Assembly (NCBI GenBank): GCA_022641735.1
Contig: JALCDQ010000001.1
Span: forward strand, 186,001 to 250,000
DNA: 64,000 nucleotides
Reading direction: 5' to 3'
DNA from: Prevotella sp.
Lineage (GTDB): Bacteria > Bacteroidota > Bacteroidia > Bacteroidales > Bacteroidaceae
Shown: piece by piece, positions 17,924 to 25,970 of the stretch
Numbering within the stretch: position 1 is the first letter of the stretch
Layout of the letters: each line of letters begins with the position of its first letter
Notes under the pieces: generated by a model
What the model saw: only the letters and a program-made list of their open reading frames with translations
Told to the model about the DNA's origin: nothing
Database searches by the model: none
Made by a program: the position numbers and the translations under genes

Positions 17924-19630
17924 ATGAATTTATATATCAATAAAATGATAATACGCAGTAAAAAAAGTGTTTACACTTTTGCGATGTGTCTGGCTGCCTT
18001 TACTGTGCTGACCTCCTGCGGTGATGACTATTTGGATACGACCTCTAAGAGTACACTGACAGCAGGTACGGCCCAGTCTCAGAAACAGGCTCAACAAGAA
18101 CTCATCGGCTGCTATGATGGATATCAGACCGTCTTCGGCTATGGTAACGTCAGCATTCAACTTGCATCAGAAGTGATGTCCGACAACTGTTTTGCCGGCG
18201 GTGGTACAGGTGATAACACCAACTATGAGTCCATCGACCGCTTTGACAAAGGCTATGTAGCCAATAACAATATTTTGGAATCTACATGGAAACTCTATTA
18301 TTCAGCTATCAACCGCTGCAACACTCTTATCCAGAGTGAGAATACAACTGAATGGAATGACAGTACAACTAAGAAAAATGTACTCGGTCAGGCACGTGCC
18401 CTGCGCGCAATGTGCTACTTCGACCTTGTACGTCTCTTCGGCAGTGTGCCTTTGTTGACTACCCCTTCTGTTGCCAAAGCAGCTGAAGCTAAACCTGCTG
18501 ATATCTTCGAACTGATTGCCAGTGATTTGAAATATGCAGCCGACAACATATCTCTCGGTGCTTATTCTTCCAGTTGGGCAGACAGTAACAAGGGTCTGAT
18601 TTCAGAATGGGCTGCCAAGGCTCTGCTCGCACGCGTGTACTTATTCTATACGGGCTTCTATAAAGCAGAACTGAGCAGTGTCACCAAGAGTGAAGTACTC
18701 GCTGGTTTGGAAGATATCATCAACAAAGGTGGCTTCTCGCTGGTGGATGACTTCTCTACACTGTGGCCATGCTCTTCACGCACAGCCGCTGCCAGTACCT
18801 ATACATGGGCTACAGACAAGTATGCAGGTGAAAGCAATAAGGAAGTTTTGTTTGCTGTGGAGTTTGACTCCAGCACTGACCAAGATGCCAGCATCAACAG
18901 CGTAAGTGTCAGCACCAACAACAATGGTTTTATTTGTATGTCATCTATTCGTAACTTCTATAAAGCTCCTTACGGCAAGGGATGGGGTGTCTGCACCGTC
19001 AATCCTAAGTTATGGACAGCTTATAGTTCTGACGATACTCGTCGTGTAGCCTCTATTATCTCCATGGATAACGAGAAAGTTACTACTCAGGATGGTTGGG
19101 ACGACGTAACCGATTGGCGTGAGTATACGGGCTACGTACAGAAAAAATATTCTGTTCAATGCTACTATGACGGCAAAGACAACTGTACTGTTGAAAACTC
19201 ATCAGCTAGCTTCCAATATAACCAGGGCCAAGACTATATCATCATGCGCTATGCTGATGTGCTGTTGATGGCTGCTGAATTAGGAAGTGCAAATGCCCAA
19301 ACCTATTATAATATGGTTCGCGACCGTGCTTTCGGCGATACAAACCACCGCAAAGACGTTAACGAGGATAATATCCTTGAGGAACGCAGATTGGAATTTG
19401 CTTTTGAAGGTCAACGTTATTGGGACCTGCTCCGTGTGAAAGGTCTGTCAGGTGCTGCCAGCATTCTGGCCAGCAACCAGAGCAATGTTTCCGTTAAGGA
19501 CGGCACTGCCAGTGGAACGGTTTCCGTTTCTTCAGCCAATGTCATCAATAAAGGCGGTCTATGCCAGAAACCTTACAACCAGATTACTTTGATGGGCTCA
19601 GATTATCTGACTCAGAACTCAGGCTGGTAA
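17924..19630 (+). CDS. SusD-like (RagB/SusD) surface glycan-binding lipoprotein
   Basis: About 568 residues. The start is uncertain between ATG 17924 and ATG 17945; both give a lipoprotein signal ending LTSC. After the lipidated Cys come an Asp-rich stretch (GDDYLDTT) and the TPR-rich SusD fold: ALRAMCYFDLVRLFGSVPL and, near the C-terminus, EERRLEFAFEGQRYWDLLR, both standard SusD signatures. It caps the SusC barrel from the outside and selects glycans. It belongs to the same operon as susC. Confidence 0.95.
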   Translation: MNLYINKMIIRSKKSVYTFAMCLAAFTVLTSCGDDYLDTTSKSTLTAGTAQSQKQAQQELIGCYDGYQTVFGYGNVSIQLASEVMSDNCFAGGGTGDNTNYESIDRFDKGYVANNNILESTWKLYYSAINRCNTLIQSENTTEWNDSTTKKNVLGQARALRAMCYFDLVRLFGSVPLLTTPSVAKAAEAKPADIFELIASDLKYAADNISLGAYSSSWADSNKGLISEWAAKALLARVYLFYTGFYKAELSSVTKSEVLAGLEDIINKGGFSLVDDFSTLWPCSSRTAAASTYTWATDKYAGESNKEVLFAVEFDSSTDQDASINSVSVSTNNNGFICMSSIRNFYKAPYGKGWGVCTVNPKLWTAYSSDDTRRVASIISMDNEKVTTQDGWDDVTDWREYTGYVQKKYSVQCYYDGKDNCTVENSSASFQYNQGQDYIIMRYADVLLMAAELGSANAQTYYNMVRDRAFGDTNHRKDVNEDNILEERRLEFAFEGQRYWDLLRVKGLSGAASILASNQSNVSVKDGTASGTVSVSSANVINKGGLCQKPYNQITLMGSDYLTQNSGW

Positions 19631-19670
19631 ACTTTAAGTAAAGTAGTATAATAAGTAAAAGAAAAAGGTT

Positions 19671-21464
19671 ATGAAAATTAATAAATATTTATTCTCGCTC
19701 ATGACGCTGGTGCTGGCCTTATGTATGACCGGATGTTCACCAGATGACTATAGTCTGGGCGACAAGAATCTAACATCGGAAGACCTGGCTGTGGGTACTG
19801 CCTTTACAATCACTCACGACAGTTCAAACCCAAATATCGTATATCTGAAGAGTCTGCTCTCTGGTTATACTGTCCTCTGGAATCTGCCTGACGGCAGTCG
19901 TTCACAAGCAAATGAAGTGACGCTGAAAGAACCGTTCGCAGGTACTTATACTGTTAGTATGGGTGTCGAGACCCGTGGTGGATATGTCTATGGACCTGAT
20001 GCTACATTTACGATTGATTCCTTCTGCTCTGACTTTGTGTCAGGTGACCTTTGGACCTACCTCACAGGAGGTGTAGGAAAGAGCAAAAAGTGGTATCTGG
20101 ACCTTGATGCCAGTGCAACTTGCCGCTATTTCGTAGGCCCATTGTACTTCTATGGAACAGCTGACAGCTGGAATACAGTCACACTGGGTGAAAAAGTCAG
20201 TGGTGACTCATGGTCATGGGCTGCCGACTGGGCTGGAAACGGAAGTTGGCTCTTTGGTGGTGCTGCTGCAATGGACTATGGCTATATGGAGTTTGGTCTT
20301 AGTGGTGGAGCTACTTGCAAAGTACTCGATAACCAAGTAGGAAAAACTTATAATGGCTCATTTGTTATGGATGTTGACAAACACACCATGACTATTTCTA
20401 ATGCGCCTGTCCTCCACGATGCCAGCCGAGAAAGCATTGTCACACAATGGGGCAACGTTACTATTCTGGCTTTGGACGAAAACCACATGCAACTCGCTGT
20501 GTTGCGTGACAACTCAAGCGAAGGCAAGTGTCTGTTGTCTTATAACTTTATTTCAGAAGACTATCGCAAGAACTGGACACCATCTGTAGTAAACAATACA
20601 GGAGTTGTTCCTACCCTTGATAGTGACTGGAAAGATTATGTAGAACCTAAGACTTCTTATCAGATGACTTACAAGTTGGATTCTGAGACACCTTATGTTT
20701 ATTCTAATCTTGACGGAACTATCAAAGACTATACAATGCCTACTGCCAATGATGGCATCGAGGATATGAAGTTAGAATTCGACCATAACGCAAAATCTTA
20801 TAAGGTGACTACACCTGATGGTACAGAATATACTGGTACTTACACACTGAGCAGTGACGGTATCTATACATTCAGCAAGGCATTACCTATTTTGCAACTC
20901 TCGAAAGATGGAACTATCAACTTCGGAAGTAACGCTGACAACACTTTGCGTGTCACCAAGATAGTTAAGGACGATTACTCTAACAGTCTGAGCGACCTTT
21001 ATCTGGGTAAAGCTGTTAAAGATGACCAGAACAATGTGATAGAATACGTTTCTTACCACTTCAAGTTACAGTCAGGTGCTGCCCAAGTAACTCGTTATAC
21101 AGGTAACCTCAACTGGTTTAATTCTAGCTATGCTTTCCAGAAGAGTGACAATGTATTTATCACTACCGAGGGTAGTTATACCTTCACTATCAATGGAGCA
21201 GGGTCAGATCCTTATGGACTTTACCTGGATGTATTCAAGATTAAGAAAGAACATCCTAATGTTAAGATGACTATCACGGACATCAAAGTGGATGGTAAAT
21301 CTGTTTCTTTTGATGACTCTGCCATCGAAGAAGGTTCTGGAGATGCCACTACGACTTATCGTCGCTACATCGTCAATCCTTGGGGCGCAACGGCAGCAAA
21401 TGCTTCTAACTATGTGTTCAGCAGTAATGTCAGCGTGACCGTAAATGTCAAGTTCAACGATTAA
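19671..21464 (+). CDS. Surface glycan-binding lipoprotein candidate (SGBP position), PKD-like N-terminus
   Basis: 597 residues with a lipoprotein signal (ALCMTGC). Residues 45-120 resemble a PKD-type beta-sandwich (VLWNLPDGSRSQANEVTL, AGTYTVSMGVET). The remainder is beta-rich and aromatic with many Trp (for example WSWAADWAGNGSW), which fits carbohydrate binding but matches no family I can name. It occupies the place right after SusD where PULs encode SusE/F-type or SGBP proteins. Sequence alone does not prove binding. Confidence 0.8.
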   Translation: MKINKYLFSLMTLVLALCMTGCSPDDYSLGDKNLTSEDLAVGTAFTITHDSSNPNIVYLKSLLSGYTVLWNLPDGSRSQANEVTLKEPFAGTYTVSMGVETRGGYVYGPDATFTIDSFCSDFVSGDLWTYLTGGVGKSKKWYLDLDASATCRYFVGPLYFYGTADSWNTVTLGEKVSGDSWSWAADWAGNGSWLFGGAAAMDYGYMEFGLSGGATCKVLDNQVGKTYNGSFVMDVDKHTMTISNAPVLHDASRESIVTQWGNVTILALDENHMQLAVLRDNSSEGKCLLSYNFISEDYRKNWTPSVVNNTGVVPTLDSDWKDYVEPKTSYQMTYKLDSETPYVYSNLDGTIKDYTMPTANDGIEDMKLEFDHNAKSYKVTTPDGTEYTGTYTLSSDGIYTFSKALPILQLSKDGTINFGSNADNTLRVTKIVKDDYSNSLSDLYLGKAVKDDQNNVIEYVSYHFKLQSGAAQVTRYTGNLNWFNSSYAFQKSDNVFITTEGSYTFTINGAGSDPYGLYLDVFKIKKEHPNVKMTITDIKVDGKSVSFDDSAIEEGSGDATTTYRRYIVNPWGATAANASNYVFSSNVSVTVNVKFND

Positions 21465-21477
21465 AATATAAGATATT

Positions 21478-23157
21478 ATGAAAATAAAATATATAGCAGG
21501 TGTAATGCTTTTGGCCGCAGGCATATTCTCTCTGTCATCTTGTAATTCTGATGATGACTATGCCAGTGCTACAGGCAATATTCTGAGCAGCGTAGTCACT
21601 GGAGATGCTACTGTTACCGCTACTACAGCTACGACTGCTGGTACAGTACTCGACTTGAGTTCTCAGGAAAGCAGTGCTTATTCTGTTGGCGTTATCTACA
21701 GTACCAGTGCTGATCCAACTACTTCAGGTACAAAGAAAGCTGGCACTATTGATGAAAGTGGTAATGTTTCTACTTCTCTTACAGGACTGACAAAGGGCGT
21801 CACCTATTATTATGCTACCTACGTCACTCTGCAAGGATATGTTACTAAATTCGGTGATGTAAAATCATTTGTGACAACTGATGCAAAGATGACTACTGCA
21901 GATGCAACTAATGTTACAGCCGTATCTGCAACGCTGGGTGGAAGTGCAAACACAGATGTAGCTACTATCTATGCTGGTCAGACTACTCTGACTTACGGAG
22001 TAAAGCTTGCTGCCTCAAAAGATGATGTAACAAGTGGACGCGAGTATACAGTCTCTTCTGATGCCAGTAAATTCACCACTACCGTGAAAGGTTTGCTGCC
22101 GAATACCACTTATTACTATGCACCATTCTTTGAAATGGCTGATGGTTATGTCTATGGCGATATAAAGAGTTTCAAGACTTCATCAATGGAAATGGAGTAT
22201 GTGGACCTCGGTCTGAGCGTGGCATGGGCTAAGTGCAATCTTGGCGCTACTTCTGAAACTGAAGCTGGCGGTCTCTATGGCTGGGCTGACCTCACTGGTC
22301 TTGCTACATCACAGTTAGTTGGACAATACAAACCAGCAAGTGATATATCAAACACGGAAAATGACCTTGCTGCTGTAGTTGGCATTGATGGTAGTTGTGC
22401 TTTCAACAGCATGACGCCGACAAAGGCTCAAGTAGATGAACTCATCTCTGGAACAACACAGAAATGGACAACAGTAGATGGTGTCTATGGTTGTAAGTTT
22501 ACAGGTACTAACGGCAACAGTATTTTCATGCCAGCAGCCGGTTATCGCAATGGAACAGTTACCAGTGATGAAAATACACTTGGCGACTATTGGACAGGCT
22601 CTGTCAATCCATCAGTTACGGATTATGGCTCCACTTTGACATTCTCAGAAAGTGGCTCTAAATCTGGCTATGCTTATAGAAGTTACGGCTTGTCAATCCG
22701 CCCTGTGCGTCATTTGACTTCTGTAAAAGTAGATAATACAAAGTTGAATGTCGGCGATATTGAAAATAATGGCAATATCCGTATAGAAATCTATAACGAA
22801 TATGGAAGTACCAAGGCAAATCCTGGCATCAATCCAAATTTGATTTACTTCCTGAACAAGATGTCTGTAACTTTCAAATTGAGTGGAATCACCTTTAAGA
22901 GCGGAGCTTCTACCAAATATCCTGCTGGACTAGAATATGCCGCAAATGGCTGGAGTCCAAGCTATTGGTCTAGTCTCTCTGGTGACAGTCATGATGCTGT
23001 AGTAACCGGAAACGGTACTTATACAGTAACGATGGAAACAGGAGGTGCAGCCGCAAATGGCGCTATAGTCTTCTGCATTGATATTAAAAATCTCGCAGCT
23101 AACGTAACTGATATCAGTAGCGTTAAAGCCGAGATTACATCAATTAATTTCGAGTAA
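21478..23157 (+). CDS. Surface lipoprotein with two Fn3-like repeats, SGBP candidate
   Basis: 559 residues with signal and lipobox (LSSC). Two related beta domains (about 30-135 and 135-235) end in TYYYATYVTLQGYV / TYYYAPFFEMADGYV, typical of Fn3-like modules. Residues 240-410 resemble the Bacteroidales surface module beginning YVDLGLSVAWAKCNLGA and ending SYGLSIRPVRHL. The last 150 residues are unrecognised and may bind glycan. It starts 13 bp after the preceding gene, so the two lipoproteins are co-expressed. Confidence 0.8.
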   Translation: MKIKYIAGVMLLAAGIFSLSSCNSDDDYASATGNILSSVVTGDATVTATTATTAGTVLDLSSQESSAYSVGVIYSTSADPTTSGTKKAGTIDESGNVSTSLTGLTKGVTYYYATYVTLQGYVTKFGDVKSFVTTDAKMTTADATNVTAVSATLGGSANTDVATIYAGQTTLTYGVKLAASKDDVTSGREYTVSSDASKFTTTVKGLLPNTTYYYAPFFEMADGYVYGDIKSFKTSSMEMEYVDLGLSVAWAKCNLGATSETEAGGLYGWADLTGLATSQLVGQYKPASDISNTENDLAAVVGIDGSCAFNSMTPTKAQVDELISGTTQKWTTVDGVYGCKFTGTNGNSIFMPAAGYRNGTVTSDENTLGDYWTGSVNPSVTDYGSTLTFSESGSKSGYAYRSYGLSIRPVRHLTSVKVDNTKLNVGDIENNGNIRIEIYNEYGSTKANPGINPNLIYFLNKMSVTFKLSGITFKSGASTKYPAGLEYAANGWSPSYWSSLSGDSHDAVVTGNGTYTVTMETGGAAANGAIVFCIDIKNLAANVTDISSVKAEITSINFE

Positions 23158-23191
23158 TTGCAATTTTTCATTTAGGTTAGCGTTTTTACAT

Positions 23192-23237
23192 GGAGACTGG
23201 GGACTGAGAGTACCTCAAGAACCAGTCTCCTTCTTTT
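23192..23237 (+). terminator. Hairpin terminator inside the PUL
   Basis: GGAGACTGG / CCAGTCTCC with a 21-nt loop followed by TTCTTTT. It probably attenuates transcription between the transport/binding genes and the enzyme genes. Confidence 0.7.
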
Positions 23238-23268
23238 CAATACTGATGACATCTAAATTACTAACAAC

Positions 23269-23760
23269 ATGATAATTAAAAACTATATATATCGGTTTAT
23301 ATTCGTTTGCTGTTTTCTAACAGCAACAAATTTAGTGTATGCTGATGATGCCGTCAGTTATCTATTTATTACGCTGACTGACAATACACAAACATGTTTT
23401 GCCTTAAAAGACAATCCTGTTATCACCATTAATAATGGAACATTCCTTGCACGTTGCGGAAGTGAAAACATATCTACGGATTTGGCTTCTGTCAAGAAAT
23501 ACTATTTTTCCACAACATCGGGCATAGAAAATAAAATCAACAGTAATACCAATTTGGCATTCAGTTCTGATCAGATAATCGTCTCTAATGGAAAAGCTGG
23601 AGATACTATCCGCATTATCGCTATAGACGGTAGTCTTATTGCCAGTGATATAATACCTTCTACAGGCAATCTAACGATTGATTTATCCTCTATCAACCAA
23701 GGTGTATATATCGTATGCACACCGACAGCAAAGTTGAAAATAATGATCACGCATAAATAA
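23269..23760 (+). CDS. Small secreted protein with sorting-type C-terminus
   Basis: 163 residues. Signal peptide to about 25 (LVYADD). The first half carries a strand pattern YLFITLTDNTQTCFAL like the N-terminal module of the GH5 protein encoded next. The second half (about 90-163) contains IRIIAIDGSLIASD and INQGVYIV and ends KLKIMITHK, resembling a type IX secretion sorting tail. No catalytic motif. It may be a scaffold or adaptor for the surface complex. It lies 8 bp before the GH5 gene. Confidence 0.65.
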   Translation: MIIKNYIYRFIFVCCFLTATNLVYADDAVSYLFITLTDNTQTCFALKDNPVITINNGTFLARCGSENISTDLASVKKYYFSTTSGIENKINSNTNLAFSSDQIIVSNGKAGDTIRIIAIDGSLIASDIIPSTGNLTIDLSSINQGVYIVCTPTAKLKIMITHK

Positions 23761-23768
23761 TCAAGGAT

Positions 23769-25193
23769 ATGAAAAAGATAATTCTTACACTAATATTTCT
23801 TTTAAGCCTTTCGTCGGTGAGCTTTGCCGTATCCTATAAGATGAAAGTGCGTAAAACAGATGGAACCGTAATCCTATATGACGCTGATAAAGTGAGTCAA
23901 GTCACTTATCCTTCAACCTCTGAGATGCTGATTACATTTACAGATAACACAACTGCGAGCTATCAGGTTAGTAACGTAGCTCAAGTGTATTTTGGAGAAG
24001 AAGGCGATTTAGCACCTGCTTCTGTAATAGCCAGTCAAATGTATCCAGGCTGGAATTTAGGGAATACGATGGAAGCTGGCAGTAACAGTAATAACTGGAC
24101 CAATAATGGAGGAACTGCTGCAGAAATATCATGGCAGTCCACCACGACAACACAAGCTATTATCGATAAGGTAAAATCGATGGGATTTAAGTCAGTACGC
24201 ATCCCTTGTTCTTGGGTGATGGGGCACATCACGGATACCAATAATTGTACGATTGATGCCTCATGGATGGCTCGCGTGAAGGAAATCGTTGACTATTGCA
24301 TCAAAGACGGACTCTTTGTCATCATTAATGACCATTGGGATGGCGGATGGCTGGAAGATGATGGTTTTACTACTTCTGCTGATGTGACTACTAAGACAGC
24401 ACAACTGAAAAAAATATGGACACAGATAGCAACAGAATTTAAAGACTATGACGAACACCTGCTCTTTGCAGGACTTAATGAGCCTGCAGAAGGTGACGGC
24501 TATACTGTAAGTAATTATATTTCAAACCTACAGACTTACGAACAGGCTTTCATTGATGCTGTACGTGCTACTGGCAGCAAGAATGCCACCCGTACATTAA
24601 TCGTTCAAGGTCCAGAAACAAATATAGACAAAACTACCCAATACTTTGATGTTACTAAACTAACAGATACACAAAAAGGACGGCTGATGGTGGAAGTTCA
24701 CTACTATGATCCTTACAATTTCACCATGATGGAAAAGGATGACGGGACATCAAATACTGTCAAGCTCTTTTGGGGTTCTACCGATGGTGTTTCCAATCAC
24801 GTCTCTCCTGCTTCATCCACACGCAACTGCCCAACGACCTACGAAGAAGCATACGTGAATAGCCAGTTTGCAAAGATGAAATCTTCATTCTGCGACAAAG
24901 GCTATCCCGTCATCATCGGCGAATATGGTGCATGTTGGCGTAAGATAGATGACGACTTTACAAAAGCCATTTATCAACCCAAACACAACGCATCTATCCA
25001 ATCCTATTATAAAGCTATCAATCAGTATGCCATCAACAATGGTTGCATACCATTTGCTTGGGACACCAACTCTCTCAACTACACATCTGCTGGTTCTATG
25101 TCCATTCTCAACCGTTCTACTCTTGCCATATATGACACATGTATGGCAAATGGTGTTACCAACGGCGTTAGTGCAAGTGTTTGGCCATATTAA
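23769..25193 (+). CDS. Glycoside hydrolase family 5 endo-beta-1,4-glucanase, subfamily 4-like
   Basis: 474 residues. Signal peptide to about 20, a 55-residue beta module (YKMKVRKTDGTVILYDADKV), then the GH5 (beta/alpha)8 barrel from about 88. Seen: GWNLGNTMEA, KSVRIPCSW, acid/base Glu238 in FAGLNEPAEG and nucleophile Glu385 in VIIGEYGACW. The GWNLGNT start is typical of GH5_4, which includes xyloglucanases and mixed-linkage or carboxymethyl cellulases. Next to GH31 and GH3, xyloglucan backbone cleavage at the surface is the best guess. There is no lipobox, so attachment may be through partner proteins. Confidence 0.92.
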   Translation: MKKIILTLIFLLSLSSVSFAVSYKMKVRKTDGTVILYDADKVSQVTYPSTSEMLITFTDNTTASYQVSNVAQVYFGEEGDLAPASVIASQMYPGWNLGNTMEAGSNSNNWTNNGGTAAEISWQSTTTTQAIIDKVKSMGFKSVRIPCSWVMGHITDTNNCTIDASWMARVKEIVDYCIKDGLFVIINDHWDGGWLEDDGFTTSADVTTKTAQLKKIWTQIATEFKDYDEHLLFAGLNEPAEGDGYTVSNYISNLQTYEQAFIDAVRATGSKNATRTLIVQGPETNIDKTTQYFDVTKLTDTQKGRLMVEVHYYDPYNFTMMEKDDGTSNTVKLFWGSTDGVSNHVSPASSTRNCPTTYEEAYVNSQFAKMKSSFCDKGYPVIIGEYGACWRKIDDDFTKAIYQPKHNASIQSYYKAINQYAINNGCIPFAWDTNSLNYTSAGSMSILNRSTLAIYDTCMANGVTNGVSASVWPY

Positions 25194-25231
25194 AATAGAC
25201 TGATATTAGTTTATCTATCATATTAAGACAA

Positions 25232-25882
25232 ATGAAAGTTCGTAAATATATCTCTCTGTGCATGGTAATAATGCTATTCAGTTTCCTGACTGCCTGTCAT
25301 AACAGCCAGAAAGCGAACAACAAGCAATCTATTACTGCAACTGACACAACTCATGTAGAGGAACAACGGGAGATAACGTCTTTTCATTCAGTCGATATTT
25401 CTGGTGCATCCGTTGTGGATATTAAGATAGGACCAACTTGCAGTCTAAAAGTAAGTGGAATGAAATCGGATGCGGATGCCAGCAAGACCATTTCTGAAAA
25501 TGGAGAGTTGAGCGTAAAATACGATGAACAATCTCAGGAAGGTGGACATACACGCATCGACATTACTGCTCCCACGCTCGACCAGATTAAACTAAATAAT
25601 TGTGGAAAAGCGACCCTGTCGGGTAACCCTATCGATGGCAAAAGCTTTCTTCTAGAACTGAATCATCTCACGGTTGCCTTCTGTTATGCACCTATTTGTA
25701 CTAAGAACACGACGGTCAAACTAAAGAATCTGACAATGGCACAGATAACCTTCAAAAATGGTGACGTTGACATCTATTCTGACCACATAGAACATGCCCG
25801 ACTAACTGGCACTGTTTCTGCCATCCACAAACATGGAATGGCTACCAATAAGATAGACTCACACAGTCTGAAAGTCCGATAA
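25232..25882 (+). CDS. Lipoprotein with GIN-type (DUF2807-like) beta domain
   Basis: 216 residues with a lipoprotein signal (LTAC). The body follows the putative auto-transporter adhesin head (GIN) pattern: FHSVDISGASVVDIKIG, then an SLKVSGMKS strand, LSVKYDE and repeated beta-helix-like rungs. These domains are of unknown role. Finding one inside a PUL between GH5 and GH31 is unusual. Parallel beta-helices can bind glycans, so it may be an accessory binding protein. Confidence 0.7.
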   Translation: MKVRKYISLCMVIMLFSFLTACHNSQKANNKQSITATDTTHVEEQREITSFHSVDISGASVVDIKIGPTCSLKVSGMKSDADASKTISENGELSVKYDEQSQEGGHTRIDITAPTLDQIKLNNCGKATLSGNPIDGKSFLLELNHLTVAFCYAPICTKNTTVKLKNLTMAQITFKNGDVDIYSDHIEHARLTGTVSAIHKHGMATNKIDSHSLKVR

Positions 25883-25970
25883 AGGAAAACCAGCGACAAC
25901 GAATGAGTCGTCTGATGGTTATCAGTAAGTATGAATTTATTATAAAGACATCAATTATTAACACATAGAC

